Origin: Rutstroemia sp. NJR-2017a BVV2
Lineage: Eukaryota > Ascomycota > Leotiomycetes > Helotiales > Rutstroemiaceae
Assembly: GCA_002946415.1 (NCBI GenBank)
Contig: NJPS01000013.1
Coordinates: forward strand, 992,001 to 1,056,000
Direction: 5' to 3'
DNA: 64,000 nucleotides
Shown here in pieces: positions 10,546-22,240 of this stretch (positions are counted from its first letter, which is position 1; each line of letters starts with the position of its first letter). The position numbers and the translations under genes are program-made. The notes under the pieces were generated by a model. The model was not told the origin of the DNA. It did no database searches and worked only from the letters and a program-made list of their open reading frames with translations.

Positions 10546-13321
10546 ATGTCCTTTCGACTTTCTCTACCTCAGGGGTATGACCCAAATATGCATCGAGAGG
10601 AATCCTTAACACTTTCGAGAACGACTTCAAGAACATACAAGAATCCTCAGAGTTCACAAACTGGTCAAAATGGCGCATCAACTTCCCCAACCAGCAACAT
10701 GCCGCAGCCGCAATCACAACCTCGTCGCCGACATTTTGTATTCACAGACCCAGTTGCTTTCAGGCATGACGCTAATTACTCATCACTCTTGAAGCGTTCT
10801 AATTGTGACATATAGATACCTCGAAGAAGACCCTGCCACCGTCGTTGTCGAGCGTCGCGGGCGACTGCAAGGATACGAACTCTACATTGTCGAGCAATGG
10901 GCATGTTCGCGCGTACATCCCACATTTGTGATTACGACATACACAGGAGATCAGAACCATTCTGTAATGATTGGGGTGTTGGGAGTTCCTGCAGATGACA
11001 AGGCCTGGTCTCCTAGGTTGCGGGTATATTTCAATGCGATCTCTCAATATCACGCCCGACCGAAGGACACGCCTCTTGGGGTTTTGATGGTCACGAACCT
11101 AAGCAGTTTCCCCTCCGGTCTGACTGTTATACCTGTACCGGACGGAGATGTGAGAAAGCACAGGGAGGATTTTCTTGTCAATGAGAATTTGAAAAGACTG
11201 GGATGTTCTGGGCGATCTGGAATGAGCCTTTCGACCCCTGCCGGCGCTACTCAAGCTAAATTCTTTCAACTTTATAAGACGAGTGATCGCATACCGTTAT
11301 ATGGCGCCGTGATTGAATTAGTCAAGCTATGTCAGGTCGCTTTGATGATGTTTGGGAAACTGGAGCAAGAATACGCCGACGGTTGTCTTTGCGATGTCAC
11401 CGAGAAGGCAATTAATGATTGGTGGACCGAAATCGGATCTGAGTACTACAATATCGAGCCTACCGACGGTATCCTTGGACCTACCACTGTTGCTGCATTA
11501 CTTGGCCTGCTCATGGGCGCCAGAAATCGTCTGAATTACTATGGAGCACCCGTAGCAAAGGATGCATTTGATGTATACAGTCTCAAGCGTGGTATAGCTT
11601 ATTTCCAGAAATCCCAGAAGATGGAACGAACAAGACGGCTGGACCGACTTACACTACAACGTTTACATCAAGTCACAGCAAAAGCAGCTGCTGGTGAAGG
11701 TTGGGCTGTTCCTAAAGCGGTCAAGTCGACGGTGGCTGAACTCAGCGGAAAGAGTGGTGAAATGGTCATGGGCATGGTTGGTCGAGACAAAGCTGGAATC
11801 GCCGACATTGAGACTTGCGATATCGATCGTTTCGTTGGTCTACTACATGGAGCAAGATCCAAATGGCTTTGGTATGGAAAATCCAGACGGGCTCATGCCG
11901 AAGATCATGGCAAGTCTGATACCGAAACGCCTCACCTGACTTTCACGAAGGATAATCAAGGTGGATACCTGTGGTCTCACAGTAGAGCAGATTCATTACC
12001 ACCGGAGGACGATAGTGATATTCGCAAGAAAGAAACGTCAAATGATGTCTACTCTGCTCAGCCACCGGGGTCGGCTACAAATATGCTAGACAGTCCAAAC
12101 GAAAGGGAAGTGCAGCTTCGAAAGGCTGTTTTCAAAAGCGTCACTGGTAAGATGAATGATGCCAGATCAGGCTTTGGACGTATCAAGGATGCCGTCGGTT
12201 TGCGTGGGCATAGCAATAAACATTCGAAAGATGATAATGGTGATTGTGATGATATTGGTGGCTATTTCAGTCCGGGAAATCTTACTGCTACTCCGCAAGG
12301 ATTTGCGACACCATCCAGTCCCACTATGATCAAACATGCATTTAGCTGGAAAATAAAACCGGAGGAGTATCAAAATGGATTCCCAAAACCAAAGGAAGCT
12401 CTTGCATCCGGCCTCGCTCACATTCGCCATCGCGAAGAAGAACCACCCCCAGATGATCGACACGCTAGCATACCAAACATAACCTTGAGCGTCGAGCAGG
12501 AAGAGGGGAAGAAGATTGCCGAAGCCGAAGAGCAATGGCTCGCTCAAGCTGCGGAGATTCGTCGTGATTTAGTGGCCAAGGAGCCTTCCATATCAGGTTC
12601 CCTCTACGACGACGGCGACCTGGAAGGTCCTGTTCTAGAAGCCGAGCGTGAAAACCACACTTTTGCGGTATTACTACATCGGCGACACAGTATCTCTGTT
12701 ACCTCCGAAATGCGAAAACGTCGTTCTGAAGCATTTTGGCCACGTCAGATGTCGTTTAGTGATGCAGAAGAAGCCGTTTTGACCTGGGAACCGGTCGACA
12801 CGCTCGGCGATGTTGACACGACCGACGAGTGGACTGCTTTCCAGAGACAGAAGTACATTGCTGAGGACTTCAGAAAACTCTACGAGCGGATCTCGGATCT
12901 CAAGAATAATGTCAGTCCGTGGGTGGAGAAGAAAGTCAGCGGTGTGGATGCTTTGGATGAACAAGCTGCCGGTGACCAGGAAGAATTCCAAGCACTCTAT
13001 GTCCGGCTAAGTGAAAGCTATCAAGCGGTAAAGCAAAGTTCCCAGGAGCTCCTCGCCGAAGAACGTTCTCACGTCACCGAAGCCATCAAAGATATTGAAG
13101 TTTCAGCAGCCAAACTCGAGTATGAGATCAATTCTCTTGTTTCCAAAGTCGAGGATGTGGAAGATGGAGTAGCACAGTTCGAAAGACATGTAGACGAATT
13201 GGAAAACCGGGCAGATGAGCTTGAGCAACAGTTCAGGAAGGAGAGTTGGGCTCATTGGATTTTTCGCTCTGTGACTGGCATCGGTATGGGCCCAAATAAT
13301 GTGGCACCAATGAGTCCTTAG
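10546..13321 (+). CDS. STB6-like protein (Sin3-binding STB6/STB2 family)
   Basis: Predicted 907 residues from exons 10546-10763 and 10816-13321. The N-terminal part (about residues 57-330) fits the conserved STB6 N-terminal domain of filamentous fungi: HFVFTDPVAFRYLEEDP, then ELYIVEQWACSR and a segment with LYGAVIELVKLCQVAL. Yeast STB2 and STB6 were found as binders of the Sin3 corepressor, but their molecular role is unclear. The middle is variable, with charged and Ser-rich stretches. The C-terminal 170 residues form long coiled coils (about 740-890) ending near a hydrophobic WAHWIFRSVTG segment. The exon junction needs a GC donor (AG/GCATGA) with a normal AG acceptor. It gives the conserved FRYLEEDP sequence with exact phase, so I accept a GC-AG intron of 52 bp. 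Confidence 0.78.
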
Positions 13322-13627
13322 CGATGCGGAGAGATATATTTATATGACAGGCAGGCGTTCGGGAATACCCATCAAGCATTTTTTTAGACAAGCATGAGAG
13401 TATGGATCGGAGTTTGGATTATTTTGGATGTAGTTCAGACGCCGTTGGTCGTTTTACCACACTTCTAGTGTACAATATTGAATAACTTGGGGTCGGTTCC
13501 AACTCATCATCAAAGCATCGCATTCAAAGCATGCACTGTTGTCTCAAATCATAATGAGTCGAAATCATCCTTGTACCCAATGAACCAGTGACGCAGCTTC
13601 CCCGCAAAGACCTCTCTCTCCACGAGC
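13322..13627. other. Convergent 3' intergenic
   Basis: The 306 bp between the STB6-like stop and the Tim10 stop holds the two 3' UTRs. No gene is seen. Confidence 0.6.
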
Positions 13628-13998
13628 TTATACGCCGAATCCTCCACCGAATCCTCCTCCCCCCGCTCCCTTGGCTGCGGCCTCCGCTTGTAATAATTCT
13701 GAGATTTTCATCTGTACGTCGAAGAACTTGGCTGCGCAACGATCGATGCATACGCCTTCACCTTTGTTGAGTTCTCCTTCGCGGTATTCTCTGGGAATGC
13801 ACTTTTTCATGCAGGATTGGGTGAGTCTGAGGTTTCGGATTTAGCACGGGACAAAGTAATTAACCATAAAAGAGGCGAAGCTTGAACATGGCAAACGTAC
13901 TTGTTGAACATATCAGTGATGAGGTCCATCTCTTGCTCAGCGGCAGCGATTTTCTCTGCCGATGACGGCTGTGGTCTACCGAGTCCGAACATAGACAT
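13628..13998 (-). CDS. tim10: Mitochondrial intermembrane space chaperone Tim10
   Basis: Small Tim chaperone that, with Tim9, carries hydrophobic precursors across the intermembrane space to TIM22. Predicted 98 residues; exons 13998-13901 and 13826-13628 with a 74 bp intron whose phase joins NK/LTQSC. The twin CX3C motifs are both present: CMKKC and CIDRC. The start gives [21 protein letters not shown], close to the known Tim10 N-terminus; a more upstream in-frame ATG only adds an unrelated segment. The C-terminus carries a Gly-rich extension ([13 protein letters not shown]). The gene is divergent from the mitochondrial lysyl-tRNA synthetase gene, 502 bp away. This arrangement could permit shared control of two mitochondrial genes, which is inference. 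Confidence 0.95.
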
Positions 13999-14500
13999 GA
14001 TTGCGTAGGTTAATTGAGTCGGGGGCGAGGTCAAATATGTTCTGTGCGATGGAAGGGCTCTTGGTGTAATGATATTTCCCCAGTCTCTTAATGTTAATGC
14101 ACCAGAGCTTTGGCAAGCATTGTCTGAGGAAATATTGAGCTAGTGGCGGGCTCGGAGGAAATATATTCCGGCGGGAAGCTTTTTTCGAGGATAAATATGA
14201 CCATATTGTTTCTTCTTCTCTCAACCTTTTACTTCTCTCGTCTGTGTGTCGATTGAAGCACAAACACATCCCAGTCGTCAGTAACTTTCAGTAAGTAATA
14301 TCTTCGCTTCAATGCGTGTTTCTTTTTCTCTTCCGAGTTGATATGATGATTTCCTTATAACATTAGAACCGTTGCGACTGACACCTCCGGGTGGTTGATC
14401 TCACATCGATCCGTTGTCTGAAAGCTCACTCTTTACCTCCACTTATCACTATTGCACGTTGAATCAATTGACACTAATTGAGATTTTCTTGAAGAACAGG
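13999..14500. promoter_or_regulatory. Divergent intergenic between tim10 and mitochondrial KARS
   Basis: The 502 bp separates two divergent nuclear genes for mitochondrial proteins and must contain both promoters. No TATA-like element or repeat stands out. An AG just before the kinase-like start at 14501 (gaagaacag) could be an acceptor of a 5' UTR intron. Confidence 0.45.
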
Positions 14501-16357
14501 ATGAACGGCCCAACTGGTCTGAGGTTCCTTAGACCTTACCTCTATCATGACATTGCCCCAGTGAAGCCGGCTGCTTATGCACGTTTCTTCGCAAACACAA
14601 CGCCCTGGCGACCAAGCGCTGCCGTACGGGAAACATTATATGCCGCAAAGGTAAGACATTTTACGGAAGCTAGGGAAGCCAGGTCGTCGGCAGAGGAGGC
14701 CTCCATGAGCCGTAGTCACTATGCAGCCAGACTGGAGAAGCTGGAGAAAGCTGATGCACTGCATTATCCACGCATGCAAAGATTGCCGTTGAAAATAAGC
14801 GTAAAAACATTCAATGAAAAATATGCTAGCCTGAAAGAATATGACACTGGTGAAGAAAATATCACGCTCTGTGGTAAGAAGATTCGTTTGTTAACGAAGT
14901 CACAATTAATGTTTCTATAGGTAGAATTCTTAGAATACGGAGCCATGGTAAACTCATATTTCTGGATATTCTGGAAAATGGCCATATTGCTCAGGTCATG
15001 TTTTTGTACAATCTGCTTGCCAGTGGTGTTGCGCTTAAAGTGTTCCAAGCTCACTTGGGACTCTTGCAGCGTGGAGATTTCATATGTGAGTGAAGTCGCC
15101 TTCCGCACAGGCTATCGTGAGATCTGACCCGTAATAGCTGTGACCGGCATGCCCAACCGCAATGGCCGAGGCGCATTGGTTATAGTATCGAAAACCACAC
15201 CAGAAATCCTGACCCCTTCCCTCAGCCCTTTGCCTACTACATTGGAGAATCCTGAAACCCGTATACGACATCGACACATCGATCTCCTTGCCAACAAAGG
15301 CACTGCAGATACCTTACGATTACGGTCACATATTATCCAGTCTATTCGTGACTTTCTTATTAATGATGAGTTTCTTGAAGTTCAAACACCAATTATTACC
15401 GACAAGGCTGGAGGTGCTTTTGCCAGACCCTTCACCACAGTTGCAACGGAATTCTCTCAGAAGCAACTTGCCCTCAGAATTGCTCCGGAGCTGTGGCTGA
15501 AGCGCTTGGTGATTGGTGGTATGGATCGCGTTTTCGAAATCGGCCCAGCTTTCAGAAATGAAGGACTGGATGCAACACATAACCCAGAGTTCACGACATG
15601 CGAGTTCTATAAGGCTTATGCTACCCTTGATGATCTCATTTCCATGACCGAAACATTGATCTCGAGACTCGTTGAACAAGCGACGGAATTGCGTTCTAGT
15701 AGTCTTCGGATGCTTCCTGAGCTTGATATATCGCCTTATGAAACACCATTCAAGCGTCTCGAGTTTATTCCCACTATCGAAGCAGGGCTTGGTGACCCCC
15801 TACCTGACTTATCTGCAGACGACGCGACTGAAAAGCTTCTCGCCTTGTTCAACAAGCACAATATCACACCACCCTCATCCGCTACTCTCCCCCGTATCCT
15901 TGACGCATTGTCGTCCCTCTACATCGAACCTCAATGCAAGCATCCAACATTCATAATCAACCACCCAGCCTGCTTGGCACCTCTTGCTAAATCCTTCACT
16001 GATCCAATCACCAAGCAGCTTGTCTCCGCCCGCGCAGAACTTTTCATTGAGAACAAAGAGATCGCCAACATGTATGAAGAGGAGAACTCGCCGTTTGAGC
16101 AGAAGAACAAGTTTACCGAACAGTTGAAATACAAAGATGATGAAAACACGACAACGGTGGATGAAAGTTATATTGGGGCGCTGGAGTTGGGATTACCACC
16201 TACAGGGGGCTGGGGAGCGGGCATTGATAGGTTGGTTATGCTTTTGAGTTGTAGTTCGAGGATTAGTGATGTGCTGCCTTTTGGGAATCTGAGAAATGTG
16301 GTAAACCTTGGGCAGGAAGGGGTGACTGGAGAGAAGGAGGGCGGTGGGAGAGAGTGA
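14501..16357 (+). CDS. msk1: Lysyl-tRNA synthetase, mitochondrial type (MSK1-like)
   Basis: Class II aminoacyl-tRNA synthetase that charges tRNA-Lys, here probably in mitochondria. Predicted 585 residues; exons 14501-14873, 14921-15085 and 15138-16357, with 47 and 52 bp introns. The N-terminus (about 1-45) is basic and rich in Arg, Tyr and Phe with few acidic residues, as in a mitochondrial presequence. The OB-fold anticodon-binding part runs from about 100 to 210 (GRILRIRSHGKLIFLDI, then VTGMPNRNGRGALVI). Class II motif 2 is VFEIGPAFRNEGLDATHNPEF and motif 3 is GLPPTGGWGAGIDRLVM. The HIDL...NKG stretch is the usual start of the catalytic core. The length fits the family. The start is the first ATG before the presequence; I cannot rule out an upstream exon. 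Confidence 0.92.
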
Positions 16358-17051
16358 GAGCAAGGGCAATGCGAATGGAGAGGAGAACGAGGTGAGATAA
16401 GATTCACGCGTCTGGTCTCACGGTGTAGGATCATGTGTGTAGTGGCTTTGTACGATGGCTTGTAATGTTAACATACATTGCCATTCAAAATATAATAGCG
16501 GGATCCAGTGACTAAAGGAGGTGGGCGACGCTGATTGGGCAATTCGTGTCTGCAAACTAGATCACCAAACAGGTGGGGCAATTAGTTCACCAAAACACCG
16601 CAAGCGCACTACAGCACAACGTCATACAACTTATCAGTGGACATCATCAGAATAGACCAATAGCACTTATGCCCAGGTCCTAGGTCAAATGAGTTTATCA
16701 TTCGAGATCGCCATGTATCTTTGCTTTCCGGGTCAGTTACCGAGCTTGAGGAGCACCGTGCCGAGGAGTTCTTTTCGTCTTTGCGTCCACGCCTTTCGCG
16801 AAAGCATAGTCTACAGGAACAAGCTTCTTGTTTCGGAGGTAGGTGGCTTACTCCTCTTTTACTAGTCTAGGTGTTAGTGCAACCGTCGACCCCTCATTGT
16901 CATGTCATTGAGGTTGGGACGCCTACAAATGACTGCTCACTGCCCTCTGATGTATTTCTCAATTCAGATAAAAAGAAATTAAAGTCACAACTCCAATCGC
17001 AAACTGCCAGTATACACATTTTTCTTCGGAATTTCTACTTCATTTCCCAGA
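16358..17051. other. Intergenic, no gene seen
   Basis: The 694 bp between two tandem genes holds no supported open frame. It should contain the 3' UTR of the lysyl-tRNA synthetase gene and the promoter of the cyclase-family gene. Confidence 0.55.
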
Positions 17052-18262
17052 ATGCGCGCTCAAGATCTTCCCTCCTTCAAGGACATGCCCACCGTCCAAG
17101 GCATGCCGCAAGGAACTAGCTGGGGTCTGTGGGATAAAGATGGCGAACGTGACTCCTGTGGGACGTTGAATCTGCTCACACCCGAGAACACGCTGGAGGC
17201 GAGGAAGGAAATCAAACATGGGATAAGTTTTGCTTTGAAGTGCATCTTCTCTTATTCTTCTTCCATGCCATATACGGGTCTAATCACGCGATACTGATTC
17301 TGCTTTTGAGTAAAAAGCTGGGACTTGGAATGCGTACACGAACCCGGCTTTGGTCGCGAGAAGCCGCAGCATACGATTAAAAACTTGAAGCCTATGGGGT
17401 TCATTGCGCATGATGATATAATTCATATTAATACTCAAAGTGGATCTCAATGGGACGGATTTCGTCAGTCATTTCCCCTCGATTATTTACCATGGATGAC
17501 TAACCCCTCATCAGGACACTGGGGCCATCAAGATACAGGTCTCTACTACAATAACCTCGCCCACGACGACATCACCAACCCCGAACACTCCCACAAAAAT
17601 GGCATCGATCACTGGACCAAACGCGGCGGCATCGTTGGTCGTGCGGTGCTAATCGACTACGCAGCTTACTGTGCCCGGCGCTCTATAAACTATTCTGTGA
17701 CTACACGTCATGAAATCACGCTCGAGGACATCAAGACAATCGCAGCAGAACAGGGGGTAGAGTTCAGACCGGCTGATATACTAATTGTACGCAGCGGCTT
17801 CATTCAGTGGTACAACGGCGCCGGCGAAGACGAGAGAAGAAAGGGCGTCAAAAACGGCCATGAATTCGTGGGCGTAAGGGGTGACAAGGAAATGGTGGAG
17901 TGGCTATGGGATAACCATTTTAGTGCTGTGGCTGGCGATGCAATTGCGTGGGAGGCGTGGCCACCGAAAGCGCCGTATAGGTTGCATGATCATTTGTTGG
18001 CTATGTTGTGAGTTCTTCCTTAACCTGGTGGAAGATTGGAGGGAGTTTGTGGATGGTACCATGCAGGGAAAGAGGCTCGAGAATGGATATAGTAGTGCTA
18101 ATGAATGACTGTAGTGGCTGTCCGATTGGCGAATTGTGGAATCTGGAAGAGTTGTCGAAGGTGTGTGAGGAGAAGAAACAGTATAGTTTCTTTTTGTCAA
18201 GTGGGCCGTTGAATGTTCATGGTGGCATTGGGAGTCCGCCGAATGCGGTTGCGATTCTGTAA
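17052..18262 (+). CDS. Cyclase-family metal-dependent hydrolase (kynurenine formamidase-like)
   Basis: Member of the cyclase/kynurenine formamidase-like family (PF04199 type), metal-dependent hydrolases of cyclic or amide substrates; the substrate here is not known. Predicted 324 residues; exons 17052-17239, 17318-17463, 17515-18007 and 18115-18262. Supporting features are HDDIIHINTQSGSQWDGFRH followed by WGHQ, which carries the likely metal ligands, and the later motifs ADILIVRSGF, AVAGDAIAWEAWP and LHDHLLAMFGCPIGELW. Intron 2 is 51 bp, a multiple of three and free of stops, so a simple gene finder could read through it. It has GTCAGT/CAG ends and a CTAAC branch site, and its removal restores the DGFRHWGH consensus. 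Intron 1 ends in AAG, a weaker acceptor. No signal peptide is seen, so the enzyme is probably cytosolic. Confidence 0.85.
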
Positions 18263-18680
18263 CGGGCAGGTTCTTGACTGCTGAGATCTCGTAGGGTTGT
18301 AGATAGGTAGGTATCCTCACCTGTAAATTTTACTTAATTACAAGTTCATGTAACTTTCATGTAACTTTCATGTTATGTTAGTGGCTTTCAATACGGATCT
18401 CAGACTCTCAGACTCTCAGAGTATATGATGTGAATGGGGACGCGGCCGTTCCTTCCCAAACAAGCAAGCTGTGCGTCTCGTGGGTAAACTTGTCGCTGGC
18501 TACCTTTTTGGCGACTGCCGTTTATTCCATACCTCAACTAACAAGTACAGTGCACTCAACTGTCAAACAAAGCTGGGCGGTATTTCTGACTTTGACACGT
18601 CTTTGTATCCTGTTTCTTCTGTGTGTTTAATCAATTCTGTGGCGCAGCCCTTGCTATCTGGAGACCAACCTGTATTCATC
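18263..18680. other. Intergenic with short direct repeats
   Basis: This 418 bp carries a triplicated catgtaactt-type repeat near 18346-18375 and a cagactct repeat near 18401-18420. It should hold the promoter of the downstream J-like gene. An open frame continues upstream of the chosen ATG but reads as ordinary 5' leader. Confidence 0.5.
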
Positions 18681-20468
18681 ATGGAGTCTGGCCCAGAATT
18701 CAGTCTGTCTGCAGAAGAGAAGTTCCAGATTGAGCAATATACTAAGATTGTAAAATTTGCTGAAGCTGTATTTGCTGGATCTCACCCTCGGATCAGGATC
18801 GAGTCTCGTTCTTCTACTGGGTCGATTGTCTCTTCCTTGGTAAGTATTATCATACATATGTTCAAGTTGGATGCTCATTTGGTGCAGCAGGAGAAGAGTC
18901 CATCCTCATCGCCCGAGGTAGAGTTCATCTCCGCCAATTCACTTACGCACATCACTACGCAAGATACATCCAACCACCGACCCACCGTGATCAATTTTCA
19001 AGACGAAAGTCTGAATTATTATCAACGATTGGGCCTCGAGTTCCCAGCCTCGCATTATGAGGTGCAGATGGCATATAGCACATTGCGTTCGTCTCGACCG
19101 CCTTCATTTCACGGCCTAGCTAATCATCTAAAGGCTCGACACACGACCTGGACATACCAGCGGTACAGCTGAAATGGTTCGCAAGTGAGCTCGGCATTCG
19201 ATACAAAATGGACAATGATTGGAAGGCTATCAAGCATGCCCACGGAATGCTGAACAATCCTGAGCAAAAGCGGACTTATGATCAACAATTGATATCTCTG
19301 TTGCAAAATAAAGCACCGATTACCCCTCCAAGTTACCCTATCTTCCCACTCGTACAGGCAATGTCACCATTCGTCCCTATCACTGACGTGCAGCGATTCT
19401 ACTCACGTTTGCCAGATATGTCCGATGAGCTAGAGAAAATCGTTTTCATCAACAACGCCACTCGCTGTATTGTTATCGAAGAGTCAGATATCGATTTTTC
19501 CCGACACTATTATCGAGAGTTGGGGGTGGAGGCCGGCAAGGTCAGACTTGATACGCTTGAAAGGAGTTTTGTTTACAAGAGTGAGATCAATCTTACTACG
19601 CTGGTGAGCAAAAGCTAAGAATACATAAGTAGCGAGCAAAGGGCATGTGCTCGATCCTCAAACTTGTAGAGGCAAGCTTGACGAACAGCGTGTACAGAAA
19701 ATATGGACTACAGCGATCGAAGCCTTTATGATTTTGAAATATAACAGACTCCGTGAGATATATGACATAGGGAGGAAGAATGCTATGCTTGCAATCGCGA
19801 AAAAGCGCGTGGGTCCTAGACAGGTTAGGTCAGATCCCTTCCGAGAGCCAGCCTCAACGAACAATCTGCATAATACGCCTGGTAATCACATGATGGTTAC
19901 TCCTACGGGCCCACGCGTACCTACCGCTGTGGGTGGCCTCACAAAAGATAACTTTGAGGCACAGAGAATCCATATTCAGAGAGAGTATCAGCAGCTGGAG
20001 GCAGCAAGGAACGCTTTTGAGAATATGTCTGGACAGAAACTCCCGCCTGTTGCGCCACACCTAATAATTGCTCCAACGACTCCTACTGTGAGCCGGCAGC
20101 CTCTGGCTTTAGGCCCAACTAAATCCTTTTCTGTGCGCTCTGGAATTGCACTTGGGCCTCCTCCTGGGACAACAGGGACAACAGGGACAACAGGGCCAAT
20201 CGGTAAGTCTATCGAGGCTACTCGATCGCAGGTCGAGAGCTTGGCACATCCACGAAATGAGTTGCGTGGTAAAGAGAAGCAAGTGAGTGGGAAAGGCAAG
20301 GGAAAAGAAAAGGAAAAGGAGAAGGAAGACATGGGTAAAGAGGAAAGTAGAAGGAGCAGGAAGAGGAGAAGGGCAATGGAAAGAGAAAGCGATGAAGATG
20401 AGGAAGTGAAAGAGAGTAGGAGGAAGAGAAGGATGTATAGACGACGTAGAAGCTCGAGCAGTGAGTGA
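18681..20468 (+). CDS. Protein with degenerate J-like (DnaJ) domain, function unknown
   Basis: I do not recognise the protein as a whole. Predicted 543 residues; exons 18681-18839, 18888-19086, 19134-19580 and 19642-20468, with the phases all joining. Residues about 103-175 resemble a J domain: NYYQRLGLEFPASHYEVQMAY, then a loop, then AIKHAHGMLNNPEQKRTYDQQL. The HPD tripeptide that stimulates Hsp70 is absent; the spliced loop reads LRSTHDLDIPAVQLKW. The C-terminal half has two long helical segments (RVQKIWTTAIEAFMILKYNRLREIYD and an FEAQRIHIQREYQQLEAAR coiled coil), a (GTT)n-coded Gly-Thr-Thr repeat, and a strongly basic Lys/Arg/Glu tail that looks like a nuclear signal. The first acceptor is a NAGNAG site (18887 or 18890). 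J-domain identity is inferred from pattern only. Confidence 0.65.
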
Positions 20469-21428
20469 AGAGATGAGGGAAGAGATGAGGGGGGACATGA
20501 GAGATGGAGGAGGGATGGGAATAGATTGTCGCCGGTTGAGCAGGCTTGGGATTTTTAGGGCGGGGAGGGAGTTGGGACGGGGATGGGAATTGTGGGGTTA
20601 TGAGTTTGGTTTGTGCGTTGATATCGTGTGTTTGGCATTAAAACCTCGGGTTTGTGTGTTTGATTTGCGAGGTGAGAGTTGCGTGTTCATCTACGGGCTA
20701 GGACTTTGGGTGAAGCTTGATGTGTAGAGTATGCTTCTGGGCGATATGCTTGTTGAAGAAGTTATTTTGGTGATCAGAAGTTGAGTCTGTCAAGTGAAGT
20801 TTCTATGTCGACGACTTATTTATCCACACTGCGTGAGTAACGACTCTGACAGAATGGGATCAGTAAAAACGAATCCAAAACATCAAATGATGATTGGAGC
20901 GTTTTTTTCCCTGGCTTCTATTCTCGATCTGGACCGGATAACTGCGCAGAGAAGGGAGGTGGATGTATATTTCCGTACTTCAACACTTGGAGAGTGTAGG
21001 TATCCAAGTTCGGGATCTTATCACACGGTTCCCATTTGTATACACTGTACACCCCCTTTCCAAGAACGTCGTAGACTTATCATTATGCGTCGCGGATTGC
21101 GTGTCATTGCGTGTCAGTGGATATGGCAATTGTTGGTTTTGGGTCCCAAGATGTCGTCTGCCGTGCCTCCAACTGTCTGATGTGTAGGTGGGTTGGTTAT
21201 TTGTTGGCTTGTATTTTAGCTTACCAGTCAGTGTGCAGATGGGAAATTATATTCGTGGTAACTTAAATACTTGCCGTCGCCAGGGTATCAAATTGACTTC
21301 TCCCTCGTGTGGAAAGTGGTTAACTCCACTTACCTGTCAACCTCCTGCTGTGTCGCATTCAATCTCCATATCAACTCAACATTAACACCCCTTCCAGTTC
21401 CAAGCCCCTCTAACTCACCCACTATACT
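20469..21428. other. Intergenic, no gene seen
   Basis: The left part is G-rich and follows the stop of the J-like gene, probably its 3' UTR. The open frames at 20794-21187 do not look like proteins. The right part is the upstream region of the GNAT locus. Confidence 0.5.
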
Positions 21429-21714
21429 ATGTCTCCTCCTCCTCATCCCCCTCCATCTTCTCCTCCTTCCCAACCACCAACCTTCTCCCTCCGCCCCGCC
21501 ACCAAATCCGATATCCCCCGTCTCGCACAAATCCACGTCGCCGCCTGCCTCCCCGACCCCGCCTTTTCCCCTTCACTTCCCCACCCCCGCCGCCTTCTCA
21601 GCCGCCGTCATCGCCATGCTCGAGCTCCAGGTGGGCCGCCCCGGCTGGGAACATGTGGTTGCGGTGCTGACCGAAACGGTCGTCGTCGCGGCGTGGGCTT
21701 CGTGGTATATGCCC

Positions 21715-21835
21715 GGGGGGGGGGGGATTTTGGGGGAAAAGCGGAAGAGAAAAGAAGAGGGAAAAAGGGGAGGATTAAAGGGGAAAAAACCCCCCCCCCC
21801 CAAAAAAAACCCCCCCCCCCCCCCCCCCCCCCCCC
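21715..21835. repeat. Homopolymer block (G12, C12, A8, C26)
   Basis: Runs of G (21715-21726), C (21790-21801), A (21802-21809) and C (21810-21835) surround a purine-only stretch inside the GNAT gene. Such a pile-up of homopolymers within coding DNA is atypical for the window and suggests poor base calling or a hard-to-sequence structure. Confidence 0.9.
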
Positions 21836-22167
21836 GGTCTCCCCTCCCTCGTCGAAGCAGACACTCAACGCTGGCTGCGCCGCTGGACGCACGGTCGGCG
21901 ATATATTCTGTGTAAAGCGCTGTTTACGCACCCGGATTCTCAACGCAAAGGGATGGGGACTGCGTTGCTGGGGCATGGGAATAGGGTTGCGGATCGATGG
22001 CAGAGACCGATTCTGCTGCAGGCGTTGCAGGGTGGGTGGGTGGTTTATAGGAGGGGTGGGTTTGAGGAGGTGGGGGGGCTGGATGTGGATTTGAGGGATT
22101 GGGGGGAGGGGGCGGTGGGGCGGTATAGGTTTAGGTATGTGGTTAGGTTGGCGGGGGTACCTGTGCC

Positions 22168-22240
22168 GGTGGAGGGAGAGGGAGAGGGAGAGGGAGAGGG
22201 GGTGGGGATGGGGATGGGGATGGGGATGGGGAAGGAGATG
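22168..22240 (+). repeat. GGGAGA and GGGGAT short tandem repeats
   Basis: About five units of ggaggg/gagagg are followed by about five units of ggggat at the 3' end of the GNAT coding region. They would code for a Glu-Gly and Met-Gly tail if the frame is intact. Confidence 0.8.
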
